This document shows positions 11,056 through 21,783 of a DNA stretch of 64,000 nt, piece by piece. A program made the translations under genes and the position numbers. The notes under the pieces are model-generated. The model made no database searches. It was not told where the DNA came from and saw only the letters and a program-made list of their open reading frames with translations. Numbering within the stretch: the stretch's first letter is position 1; each line of letters opens with the position of its first letter. Source of the stretch: Arcuatula senhousia (taxonomy: Eukaryota; Mollusca; Bivalvia; Mytilida; Mytilidae); the NCBI GenBank assembly GCA_963971305.1, contig OZ020307.1:62803702-62867701 (forward strand), in the 5' to 3' direction.

Positions 11056-12072
11056 AAAAATATGTCAGTCTTATTTCCATATTAACATGCCTATGTTTTC
11101 AATCAAATTAACAATATATTTTTACATTTTCAAATAAATATGGTTCAAAGAGGTCAAAAACATGTGTCTGGAAAATTGATTTAAATGTACAATGCGCCTT
11201 TTGTATGAACAAAAAGCTTTGTTTGCACATCACTCCTAGGGAACACGCAAATTGATACAGTTAATTTCTACTAAACTACGCAAAAGATTTCTTTTATAAT
11301 CAACTGCATTAACTTTATACATATCAAAGCAAATCGAATGAATTGTACGTTCGTCAAATTATTGAAATGTGGAACTCCTGGAACTTAAACCTGCATTTGC
11401 GGTAGTTCCTACCGACACTAATTGAAGGCGGAGCTTATCTGTAGATTATCAGTGAATGTTTCTAATTTAAAAAAAAAACTTACACAGAGTTTGAAACAGC
11501 TGATTGTGTAGAATTGTATGATTAAACGAGACTTACCTGTAAGTTGAAGTTTGATCGGGATTCTATCGAGTTATAATCAGGAACGGAGGAATTTTGTGAG
11601 ATGCATGCGTCTGCGCGAGATCAGTTTTGAAAGCCTTAATGGGCACATTTTCGCATTGACACAAATTGTAAACAAATTGTTAATGCGAAGTTCCACTACG
11701 GCTTTCCATACGACATAAAATTAGGGTTATAAAAAATCCTTAACATGTTAGTAAAAATCTTTAGAATCTATTCGCCTATATAAAGTGTTACTGAAATTAC
11801 CTGGCTCGATACGCGTGTTCCTTGGAGTGTACTTTGTCTTTTTATATTGCGTCTCCAATTTTCACGAAAAATGAATTGATCATCAAACCGGGGAATGAGC
11901 TCATCACGGTTTATATATAATGGTGTACCTAGATGTGTCAATGGGTAGATTGTTTAAACATACTAGTAAAATGGGTCTGGTTTTCAGACAATTTAAAATA
12001 AAATTCGAATGCATTTTAATTACCATTGAAAAAAATCTGACTTCATCAAAAATGGCTAATGTTTTTGTTAAC
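11056..12072. other. Non-coding stretch, nothing recognised
   Basis: AT-rich DNA with no supported gene, tandem array or element end. Confidence 0.5.
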
Positions 12073-12236
12073 AATAGAATTTAAGTACTGATACTTAAAT
12101 TCGTTTATCGCAGAGGCCGTTGTTGTGCTTTGTAGGTTAAATTATAGAATTTGTGGTTGTTAGTTGAAACAATACTAGTTCCGGTTATTATTAGAATTTC
12201 AGTTTCATGAACACATCGACAAGTCTGAAAATTTAT
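12073..12236 (+). repeat. 164-bp dispersed repeat B, copy 1
   Basis: It matches 17289-17452 essentially throughout and then both copies diverge. Near its start an 11-bp perfect hairpin, GAATTTAAGTA then its complement after a four-base loop, spans about 12077-12102. Confidence 0.85.
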
Positions 12237-14239
12237 TGTAATCTACATTGAGAATCGATCTAAATTCTGAAGGAAAGTATTTAAATATTTAGAATTGATA
12301 TCACTCTTTCATTCTAACATAATTTGAAAAATTGATGGAACGATTCCATTTGGATTTTTACCTTTGATTCAAGCAAATCTAGGTGTTTGTGAAATGATAA
12401 ACATCACGACATCACGCTTCAATAACATTGTTTCATACGCACACATTTTATACACAATAACAGATTATAAACCTTTGGGAAAAGGAATTGTGTTTATTTA
12501 CGCATCAATGATTATGAATATGAATTACACACAAGCCAGGGTGACCCTGCTGCACTCTAGGCGGCAAGTTTTACGTGACTGACATGCACATGTACAAAAG
12601 CTACATTTGTCGTTCATATATAATAACACTATGATTTGAGTAGTCAAACTCTTGTCTACGAATGTTTACGCTTTATGATTACATTTCTTCCATTATTCGG
12701 TCGCAGCAAAAAGAAGAAATATTTATGATTAAATCATTAATTGTATGTATTTATGTATTTTATATTTATGGGAAATAATAGTCTTGTAGCCTTGTAGGAG
12801 CCAATTGTCAGTTGCAGAGGTAAGGTCCTGTAAATAGAAAATGTTCCAAAGCTAGATGACAGCTTATTTGGTCCAAACAGCTGAAAGGGGCAGGAGGTCT
12901 AGCTTCCCTAGTTTTATTTTGTCACCTCACACACACAGACACAGAACTACCAAAAGAAGGACATTTTAGAAGGTAATGTGTTGAATGAATTCCTGGATTA
13001 TAATAAAGCCTTGTAATTAAACAAAAACAAAATCCTTCAATTTCCATCAGTCATAACCATGAAAACAGGAAACTCATACAAAGTTAGTATGCACTTGCAC
13101 AACATAATATAAAACATAAACAGGCCTCAGGGCGAGGCACAACTGGTATTAGCAAATTTACATATCAAAATGCAAATTTATTTTTAAACCTCAATTAGGA
13201 ATGTCAATTGTCGAAATTAAGGCATGTGCAATTTTATTATAATTATTGAAGGGTTGCATCAGTAACAAAATTTCATTAAAATTTCAATTAATGTGATAAT
13301 ACACATGTAAATAAATCTGAATTGCCATTTTCATAATAATCCAATTTGAATTTTTCATTCCTATTTAAATTGTCCTCATAAAGGTATGTATGGTTATTTA
13401 TTTTATGTCTGTTAAGTGTAGTGTTACTTAGCACACTGTCTGTGAACTCATAACTAGTGGTTTGCTCAGCATATGAAGGGATCACTACTCAATGCTCTTT
13501 TCTTCAACGAATCACACACTGATTGATTCTCTGATAGTTAAGGGCTTGGTGATTGAGTGCTCGGTCTGTTCTGTTAGGGGTTATGCATTCTTTTAAATTA
13601 TGCATGTTGTCTTTTAAATTTATGAACAAGCAAGTCAATTAAATAAGTTATTTCAATACATACACATACTTGTACAAATTATATCAAATTAAGATTTCAA
13701 GCCAAGGGTAATAGTATCTTACTGAAATGCTAAATTTCTAGATACAAGTACATGTATATTGGCATATATATACATGTATGAGCCAGTTAAAAGACAAGAT
13801 ATATTTGTTATATTCCACGCTTTGGTTTTCTGGCTTTGTTTTTCATTCTGAGTTTCAGCTACACTAATTGTTGCCAGTTGGAGTTGTAATAAGGGACAGT
13901 CTGGATCGGTAAGCCTTGTACTCAAGTCAAGAAGTAAAGTTAAAGAGGCAAAAGGTAATGCAATCACATAGAACATGGAAAAATATAGAAACCAAATCAA
14001 ACAAACTTAATGGTAAAAGGTCCTAACTGAAAAACTTTATGGTTAAGGTTATATTAAAAAGATCATTTAAAGATTATTATCAAATAGCAACTCAAATCAT
14101 AATGATCTAAGGCATACATGTATAAAAAAAAGGGGGGTTTCTATATATAGTTAAATCAAATTTGTAAATAGAGGTTTTTCATAGGAAAGGCCATCACATT
14201 GCACAAAATAGCTCAGTTATATCATTTAACATGTCTTCT
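12237..14239. other. Non-coding stretch with one doubtful small frame
   Basis: No gene is recognised. A minus-strand frame at 13719-14000 (93 codons) begins with about 25 hydrophobic residues that could form a membrane segment, followed by a polar tail. I see no homology, splice signals or repeats to support it and treat it as chance. The remainder is AT-rich without clear structure. Confidence 0.4.
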
Positions 14240-14516
14240 TCATTTCGAAATTTAGATCTGATATTGAAAGGAACCTAAAATATTTTAGATCTGAAATTGA
14301 ACAGAAAACTAAATTAGTATTATTAATTTTTATAGAATTTTCACTGATATTGGAGAAGAAGCTAAACTTAATTTATACATGTATGGTAGATATTTCAGAT
14401 CTTAAAATATTCTGAAGAAGAAACTAGACAAATGTAGTAATGTTATACTTAATTTAAATATTTCATATTAAGCAACTTTAAATGTTTTACACATGTGATG
14501 CCCAAGTTGACATATT

Positions 14517-14545
14517 TATCTATCTATCTATCTATCTATCTATCT
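14517..14545. repeat. ATCT microsatellite 1
   Basis: About seven TATC units. It is flanked by ACATGTGATGCCC on the left and GTTGTGGTTGCCATAA on the right, the same frame as the run at 14857. Confidence 0.9.
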
Positions 14546-14856
14546 GAAGTTGTGGTTGCCATAAGTTGTGGTAACCAAGTTATTAAATAGGAAGCTAAAT
14601 TGATGTTTGTTTGTTTTCTTTTATATTTCTAATCTAAATTTGAAGATGGAAATTAAATAATGATATTTTTATTTTCATTATATCGATTCTGATATTGAAA
14701 CAAGAACTTAATTTATGTTTAACTCAATTTCAACATATCATATTTGTGGTTGAAGGAGAAACAAAAACTAATTAATGTAATAGTTAATTAGATGTTTCAA
14801 ATGAAGTTACATGTACTTTATAATGTTTTACACCTGTGATGCCCACGGTGAAATAA

Positions 14857-14881
14857 TCTATCTATCTATCTATCTATCTAC
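14857..14881. repeat. ATCT microsatellite 2
   Basis: About six ATCT units, flanked by CACCTGTGATGCCCACGG and GTTGTGGTTGCCATAA. The whole module (about 105 bp) recurs at 14486-14590. Versions without the tetranucleotide occur at 17068-17145 and 17783-17860. Confidence 0.9.
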
Positions 14882-16033
14882 TGATATACCTTATCTTAAG
14901 TTGTGGTTGCCATAATCTGAGGTAGCCAAATTATTGAAGGATAAAGATAAACTCATACTATATTAATTTAGATAATTCAAATAAAGAAGATAGCTAACAC
15001 TAACTAGATAATTAATTTACAGATTTCAAATTTGGTCAAAAGACGGAAGCCAAATTATGTTATATGGAATTAAGCTATGCCACAGTTGAAATGAAGGGGA
15101 AGCCTAACTTATACTTGATTTACATATTTCAGATTTTATCATGCAGTAAACCACACTAATGTTTTTTATATTTATTAGATATTACAGATTAATATGGAAG
15201 AAGGAACCCAAACTAGTGTTCATATTAATTTACTGAAAATTAATTTCAAATCTGAATTTCAAAGTAAATATGAACAATGATTATTTAGATATTTCGGATT
15301 TGATTTTGCAGAGGAAATTATACTAACGTTTTAATATCAATGATTTATTTCAGGTTTGATTTTGAAGAATGAAACCAAACAAATTACATTTAGTTCAAAT
15401 ATGAATTTATTTATTTTATTTATTTTAAAACAGGGTGGGAAATTTGCTGAAAGTAAACAGCCCTGAATTGAAATTCTATCTGTTTTTACTACCGTAAATA
15501 GCCAGTCAAATTTTCATGAATTTTAGCCAGCCCTGTCCAAAAGTTACCCGTCGTGAGCTGGCACGCAGGCTAATACCAACTCGGTTTAAAATTTAACATG
15601 ATATATCATGTATATATTGCAATTGTTTCAGATCTTATATTGAAACAAATTTGTGTTCTATATTTAATTTAAGATTGATAGCATCTATGAATGTTTTACC
15701 TTTCTGTCTTAGATGCCTACAGTAGATATTGTATTTTACTATCTAAGAATTTACTTCATTTCAGGTTTTTGTTGCCATAGAAGAAATTTAACTTTTTCAT
15801 GGCTGTTTCAGATACTTAAGATTTGAAATGAAGAGGGATTCAAATTAAGTTCTATTCAATTTTAGATATTTCGAATCTGGTATTGAAAGAAGCTAAACTA
15901 ATCTTATTTAATATAAGTCATACTTACATATTTGAATTTTATGTAAATGCTGAATAATGTAAAAGTCATAAGTGTTAGGTACAAATTATGATTCATTTCA
16001 GCTGAAATGAGTTTGATAAGAAAAGAAGAGGGT

Positions 16034-16091
16034 TAGCACACACACACAAACTCACACACACATACACACACACACCCACACACACACACCG
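16034..16091. repeat. CA-rich microsatellite
   Basis: An imperfect run of CA units broken by a few other bases. A minus-strand frame across it encodes a valine/cysteine run and is not a gene. Confidence 0.9.
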
Positions 16092-16250
16092 GTATATTTG
16101 GTTTGTCCTTGCAATTGCAAATTTTATGCAGCTAATTACAAATTGCCGAGCTACCATTCTCAATAATGAGTTGTAATTTGTACACAGATCATGACGTCCA
16201 TGGCCAAATACAATGATAGACCGTAACTGGGTACATATTGTTGTAGGACA

Positions 16251-16378
16251 ATTCTGGGCATTAGCAATCACACAATTTGTATTTTCTTTCAAATTTAGCA
16301 GCCAGTTAATTGATTCTGGGCATTAGCAATCACACATTTGTATTGTTTTTTCAAATTTAGCAGCCAGCATTAATTGAT
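16251..16378 (+). repeat. 62-bp tandem duplicate
   Basis: ATTCTGGGCATTAGCAATCA begins a unit at 16251-16312 that is repeated at 16313-16378 with small indels. Confidence 0.85.
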
Positions 16379-16979
16379 GTCACACACAATCACATTCTAC
16401 CATGTACCGGTATGTTATGCATTTATTAATGTGTAACCAAATATATACAATACCATATTACAGTCTGTTCATGCACATAATATTTTTAAATGTTAACACT
16501 AAATTAAAAATCATTGGGATTTTCAAGTTATTCCTCATGATAAAAACACATACACATAAACAAACACTAACACTAAGTAAGTACTGTTCCAGACATATGC
16601 TAAAACTCAATCCATGTATACTTGCATATGTATCTTTAAATGAAGGATCTGTGAATAATTAATTTTATCTAAGTATTGTTTTCCTCACAAATAAGACAGT
16701 TTTGCAGCATTAACAAACTAATTGTATTTACATAATGTATGTAAGTTAGCCCTTGTCTAGTTAATTTGACATACACATGCATGCAAGTTAATCCTTGTGT
16801 AATACCTTTTGAAAAAGGTTTCATATGGAGTAAGTGATATCTTTTTATGATCTCTGATTCAAGACCGGGGTCGATAGTCAAATAAATTTTATAGGGGCAT
16901 TAATGTAACACATATTTGGCCGGCAGCTTCTGCAGCGAACCCCCATTTTATGGCGGTTGTCTGGGCTATGCCCAGCCAA

Positions 16980-17291
16980 TTTGGCGATTTTCGCTGCTTA
17001 AGTTTCAATTTCTTAGTTTTCATAGAAATACTTGACTTCTGTTACTAACAGTCAAGCATTTATAAATTATTTACACCTGTGATACCCACGGTGAAATAAT
17101 ATCTTAACCATTTAAGTCCCATAATTTGTGGTAACCAATTTATATATTTGAACAATTTAAAGTTTTGTAAATATACATATCTATATACATATATGCATGT
17201 AATTATTTATTTCGTAATACAGCTGCGGCCAAATACGCCAATACCTTATTATCTAGTTTTCATTTAATTCATATGGCCTTTATGAGATAAT
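16980..17291 (+). repeat. 312-bp direct repeat A, left
   Basis: Nearly identical to 17693-18004, starting TTTGGCGATTTTCGC and ending TATGAGATAAT. The pair encloses about 401 bp made of repeat B and an exon-like block. The ends are not TG...CA, and no primer-binding site is evident, so this does not look like an LTR pair. Confidence 0.85.
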
Positions 17292-17452
17292 AGAATTTAA
17301 GTACTGATACTTAAATTCGTTTATCGCAGAGGCCGTTGTTGTGCTTTGTAGGTTAAATTATAGAATTTGTGGTTGTTAGTTGAAACAATACTAGTTCCGG
17401 TTATTATTAGAATTTCAGTTTCATGAACACATCGACAAGTCTGAAAATTTAT
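17289..17452 (+). repeat. 164-bp dispersed repeat B, copy 2
   Basis: Matches 12073-12236 and abuts the left 312-bp direct repeat, overlapping it by only the shared AAT. Confidence 0.85.
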
Positions 17453-17692
17453 CCCATCCCAACTCCCTCCCTCTATAAAGTTCAGTTACTGCTGTTTGTT
17501 CTCATTTTACTTTTCAGCTTCCTAGCTCCATATAAAGAGCGAATGTTTGATATGACTGGTGATATTGCTGATGAAGATGATGCTGATCTAGATGTGGTTG
17601 ATTCTGAGCATAAGGATACAATTGGACATTCATCAACAGAAAACTTTTAAAAAATTGTGTTTGATGTTTTTTCTTTTTTGTGTTAAATTGTC
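17453..17692 (+). other. Terminal-exon-like block, acidic tail
   Basis: A pyrimidine-rich tract ending ACTTTTCAG (AG at 17516-17517) is a good candidate splice acceptor. From there one frame runs to TAA at 17648-17650. It encodes about 43 residues, including YKERMFDMTGDIADEDDAD, strongly acidic and then polar, ending in STENF. Composition differs from the surrounding random frames. It could be the last exon of a host gene or a captured exon copy between the 312-bp direct repeats. I do not recognise the protein and no upstream exon is identifiable here. Confidence 0.3.
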
Positions 17693-18004
17693 TTTGGCGA
17701 TTTTCGCTGCTTAAGTTTCAATTTCTTAGTTTTCATAGAAATACTTGACTTCTGTTACTAACAGTCAAGCATTTATAAATTATTTACACCTGTGATACCC
17801 ACGGTGAAATAATATCTTAACCATTTAAGTCCCATAATTTGTGGTAACCAATTTATATATTTGAACAATTTAAAGTTTTGTAAATATACATATCTATATA
17901 CATATATGCATGTAATTATTTATTTCGTAATACAGCTGCGGCCAAATACGCCAATACCTTATTATCTAGTTTTCATTTAATTCATATGGCCTTTATGAGA
18001 TAAT
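17693..18004 (+). repeat. 312-bp direct repeat A, right
   Basis: Second copy of 16980-17291, same length by count. Followed by unrelated sequence. Confidence 0.85.
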
Positions 18005-18185
18005 GATGTAAATATGCCATATGAAATGAGATATTATTTCTGTTAAAATTTGCCCCACCACTGTGTTGTCATTATACGAATATGACCATTATATGAAAAT
18101 GGGATATGAAATGTTTTATACAATTAGAAATATGGGTAGTGAACTCAGATCGAAAATTACATACCTACACCCTAAAACAGTACCA

Positions 18186-19365
18186 AGAAACAGAGGTTCC
18201 AAATGGGGTATCCGAATGTCAAAAGTCCTAAAGGGCAGAGACAAAACAAGTAAGCACCAACAAGAACGGGACAAAAACAGACAACATGTAAAACATGGAA
18301 ACACAAAATAACTGAATATCAATCAACAACGCGAACTCCAGTCGAAACAGAGTGAACTCAGGTGCTCCGGAAGAGTAAGCAGTTCCTGCTTGCCATAGCA
18401 CACCAGTCGCGTTGCCAATAGTCAATTCAGCGTATCAGACAAATCCGTTAAAGGAAGACAGAACAAAACTCTATGACAAACCAACATCTGCACTCATCTG
18501 AGAGATCGAAATCCTATATTTGTCTATAAGTGCATGATGTCTTCTGTAAAATTTTCTGAGTGAAGACAGCAACCGAGGAGCAACATAACCCTGTGTGAGC
18601 AATTTTTGCGTCAGACGTGACGCTCTGCTAGGTCCCGCACACTCTGGAGTAACGAATCAATTGAGATACGTAAACTCCATAAGCTGGAGCGGACGGAATG
18701 TTGCTACACAAGAAGGGAAAGTTGACAATTGGAAAGTTGAAGTCATAGAGCCTTGTTGAAAGTCTTCCTTGAGAGTCAATTTTGAGATGTAGATCTAAAT
18801 ATGAAGCAGACCTCCTACAATCCATTGTGTCCTTAAATCTGAAGCTCCTGGAATGAGAATGAGAAAGTCACCAAATCGAGAATTGTTCAGTGAAAGGACG
18901 TCATCAATATAACGGAACGTGAGGTTGAAAGAGAGAACTAGTCTACGATCTTTTTTGTCAAGAAGAGATTGTAAGAAGTCTGCTTCATATGAATGAAGAA
19001 ATAAATCAGCAAGCAAAGGTGCACAGTTAGAGCCCATTGGAATTCCTATTGTTTGCTGAAAACACGTCAAATATGTTGTGAATGAGAAAGTTGAGCATGT
19101 CGATTATTTGGTCTTCTGTTAATTTGTTCTTTTTCTAAGACTCATTGATGACAAAGTAAGTCTTGGTATAATCGACTACTAGATATTTGTACCTGCGTTT
19201 TTCATTCTTTTTGAAACAGCTGCGTTTAATCAGTTGTGCCAATCGCGATTTCAGTTGTTCATGTGGGAAAGAAGTGTTAAGTGTGGAGAAATCGAATGTT
19301 TTGATGCTGTTACAAGATAAAACTGATTTAGAGTTAAGAATCTCCATCAGTTCTTTCAATTTAAT
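18186..19365 (-). pseudogene. Penelope-like element PLE-1, broken RT with 3' tail
   Basis: Reading leftwards from 19365, pieces of a PLE reverse transcriptase appear in order and in shifting frames: TFDFSTL-like motif A, QQTIGIPMGSNCAPLL (motif B), FRYIDDVLS (catalytic YIDD, near 18900), then SAPAYGVYVSQLIRYSR near the C-terminus. The RT copies element RNA. Frameshifts and a small deletion in motif A break it into three pieces. From about 18560 down to 18186 lies the 3' tail, which recurs alone at 30.1, 38.6 and 58.7 kb. No GIY-YIG domain is visible in this copy, whose 5' part is missing. Identification as PLE rests on motif order shared with the intact copy at 47.8-50.0 kb. Confidence 0.8.
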
Positions 19366-19371
19366 TCAAGT

Positions 19372-19465
19372 TAATTTTCAAATTATTAATTCTCCTACAA
19401 ATATTTAGGAGGCAACAACAGGCTATTATAGAACAATGATGCGAACCAACTGATTTGATACAGTT
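19372..19465 (+). pseudogene. Inverted PLE C-terminal scrap
   Basis: On the opposite strand to its neighbour, this piece encodes a VNFQIIN-like stretch. It matches 25092-25165 closely, including GGAGGCAACAAC and TATTATAGAACAATGATG. It abuts the minus-strand PLE-1 fragment head-on. Confidence 0.6.
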
Positions 19466-19518
19466 GAGGGGTCATCTCACTAATCTATCCGATTCTTTCA
19501 GCCACGGAAAGATTTATT

Positions 19519-20070
19519 AAAACGACTCTAACGCTATCTTTTTTGTTTCTTTTTATAAGATATCCTTCTGGATTTTTATTTTCGCCTTTCAGTGTGTGAA
19601 GGTTCATTTTCGAAATAAAACTAAGGGTTGTTTGGGTTGTTTGGAACTGGTAAAAGGTTTGCTAAAACCCACTCAGTTTAGTGTTCCTGTATGGTGTCAT
19701 TTCAGGTAAGGGTTCTTCATAATGAGTCACCATACACAGGAGTTATTGCAACATATGTTAAATGTTCGAAAACATTTGTTTACCTTGGGTTCGGTGCCCA
19801 TATGATAATCATATGTTTTAAAACATATGTTAACTCTTTACTGTTTGGGTATTTTTAAAGGAAATACTGCTTCAAAATGATGTCTTTCCTTTTTTATACT
19901 TGCATACTATCAAAAACCAAGAAAATACCAACATGTTATACCTTATTGGTTTTTGGAGATAATAAAGTTTCATAATTTAGGCCAATGTTGAAAATTTGAA
20001 CATTTTGGTTACCATGGCAACCATCAATAAGCACATATTTTTATGATATTTATGATCAAAATTAATAATT
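19519..20070 (+). repeat. ~550-bp dispersed repeat D, copy 1
   Basis: Collinear with 28532-29085 at high identity. It contains a cluster of ACATATGTT/AACATATGT inverted motifs (about 19750-19835). No coding frame; it may be a non-autonomous element but no terminal repeats were found. Confidence 0.85.
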
Positions 20071-20519
20071 GAAGTCCACCTATATCGATTACCAAATAAC
20101 TCGATGAATTATCTTTCACTGGGTTTAAGGCCAATAATCTTTTTAGAAATTAAAGTATCTTCCAGAGGGGGAAAAGACTATTTCTGGAATCGCCCAAATG
20201 TTCCGTCAAACAAATTGGGCAGATTCCACCTTTCTTCTCGGTTCGTACCTTAATTGTTCAAAGTAAGAATCGTTTTACACCTATTTTGTCGCTAAAATGT
20301 AACTGTATTTTTCGGTTTTCGGATCAGTAACCTTAAATTCTGGATATGCCCCTGGCGTTTGTTAAAATAATATACATAAAGTTTGTATCAGCAAAACTGT
20401 ATTTTAACGGAAGGAAAAGCACGGCATTATTTTTTTAAAAGATATTTTTTCTTTTTTTTTAAGAATAAAGATGATTAACATAATATTTAAGTTCATATCT
20501 AATTAAGTGATTTAATATA

Positions 20520-20572
20520 GTTCTGTGGTGTTCTGTTGTGTTCTGTGGTATTCTGTGGTGTTCTGTGGTAAA
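20520..20572. repeat. TTCTGTGGTG minisatellite
   Basis: Five units of 10-11 bp, GTTCTGTGGT with single-base variants. Confidence 0.85.
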
Positions 20573-20811
20573 AAGAGAGAAATTCATATTTGTATTAAAG
20601 AGTAATGATATGATATCATGAAAGTATGTGTTTTAGGTATTTTTGATATGGCTAATCATGGAAGTAATACATCATATATCAATACTTCCACGGGCTAATG
20701 AAAGAAAAGTGCTATGCTATTAGATTGTATTATGATTACTCATTTATAGATGTGTATTAAGATTTGCTTTATAGGATATATTTCAGTGTTTAAATAGTTT
20801 TGTAAAAACAT

Positions 20812-20890
20812 AATTATATACATGAAAAAAAAAAACAGAATTATATATATGAAAAAAAAACCAGAATTATATATATGAAAAAAAAATGGA
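20812..20890. repeat. ~29-bp A-rich tandem repeat
   Basis: Three units of the form AATTATATATATG followed by A8-11 and CCAG or similar. Confidence 0.85.
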
Positions 20891-20950
20891 ATAATAGACC
20901 CACCCCTCAGTCCTGCTTTTTCAGAAAAACGTACATTGTCTGTTCTATAT

Positions 20951-21390
20951 ATTATACAATTACGGCCCTTGGGAGAGGTGAATATCTAAAATTGTCAACC
21001 AGAGGTGGGGTTATTTCCCTGAGGGCTTTAGTCCGAGGGAAATAACCCCAGCGAGGTTGACAATTTTGATATTCACTGATTTCAAGGGCTGTAACTGTTT
21101 TATTATACCGAACAAACAGTGGAAGGTTATTCACCGGTCAATAATAAGGTTATTCAATGGACATGGGTATTTGAAAAGGTTATTCACCGGTGAATAATAG
21201 GGTTATTCAATGGACATGGGTATTTGAAAAGGTTATTCACCGGTGAATAATAGGGTTATTCAATGGACATGGGTATTTGAAAAGGTTATTCAACTTTTGC
21301 ACGAATTTGAAGAAAAATACCCAGATTATTTCATGTCATGTGACCTTATTTCATCCAATTAAATTAATTACTAATTCAGTAAGGTATAAT
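20951..21390 (+). mobile_element. Fold-back element, first tandem copy
   Basis: A nested palindrome spans about 20957-21104. Outer arms are TTACGGCCCTTG against CAAGGGCTGTAA, middle arms AATTGTCAACC against GGTTGACAATT, inner arms GGGGTTATTTCCCT against AGGGAAATAACCCC. Three 54-bp repeats and an AT-rich tail follow. The structure repeats directly at 21391. It may be a fold-back or Helitron-like non-autonomous element; no coding part is present. Confidence 0.65.
21124..21293 (+). repeat. 54-bp tandem repeats with an 18-bp palindrome
   Basis: Three units of GGTTATTCACCGGTGAATAA followed by TAGGGTTATTCAATGGACAT and GGGTATTTGAAAA. Units two and three hold the perfect palindrome TTATTCACCGGTGAATAA; in unit one a single base breaks it. 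Confidence 0.9.
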
Positions 21391-21783
21391 AATATACAAT
21401 TACGGCCCTTGGAAGAGCTGAATATCTAAAATTGTCAACCAGAGGTGGGGTTATTTCCCTGAGGGCTTTAGCCCGAGGGAAATAACCCCAGCGAGGTTGA
21501 CAATTTTGATATTCACTGATTTCAAGGGCCGTAACTGTTTTATTATACCGAACAATCAGTGGAAGGTTATTCACCGGTGAATAATAGGGTTATTCAATGG
21601 ACATGGGTATTTGAAAAGGTTATTCACCGGTGAATAATAGGGTTATTCAATGGACCTGGGTATTTAAAAGGTTATTCAACTTTTGTACGAAAATGAAAAA
21701 AAAATACCCAGATTATTTCACGTCACGTGACCTTATTTCATCCAATTAAATTAATTACTAATTCAGTAAAGTATAATAAATAT
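21391..21783 (+). mobile_element. Fold-back element, second tandem copy
   Basis: Direct repeat of 20951-21390 with the same nested palindrome. It has one fewer 54-bp unit (two, at about 21564-21670), which accounts for the shorter length. Confidence 0.65.

Larger units (their letters stand above)
14240..15960. repeat. Degenerate ~55-bp satellite
   Basis: Motifs such as AGATATTTCAGATCTGATAT, GAAGAAGAAACTAAACTAA and TAATTTAGATATTTC return every 50-60 bases over about 1.7 kb, with much divergence between units. The recurrence is visible by eye but no two units are identical. Two tetranucleotide runs interrupt it. Confidence 0.6.

Noticed and set aside
12364..12582. 72-codon plus-strand frame
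   Set aside because: No recognisable domain, and no sign of selection or splicing.
13719..14000. Possible membrane-protein exon on the minus strand
   Set aside because: One hydrophobic stretch only; no convincing splice sites, homologues or neighbouring exons.
16980..18004. LTR pair of a miniature retrotransposon
   Set aside because: Repeats do not begin TG or end CA, no primer-binding site or polypurine tract, and no short target duplication.
21124..21293. CRISPR-like regular repeats
   Set aside because: Units are contiguous tandem repeats without unique spacers, in animal DNA.
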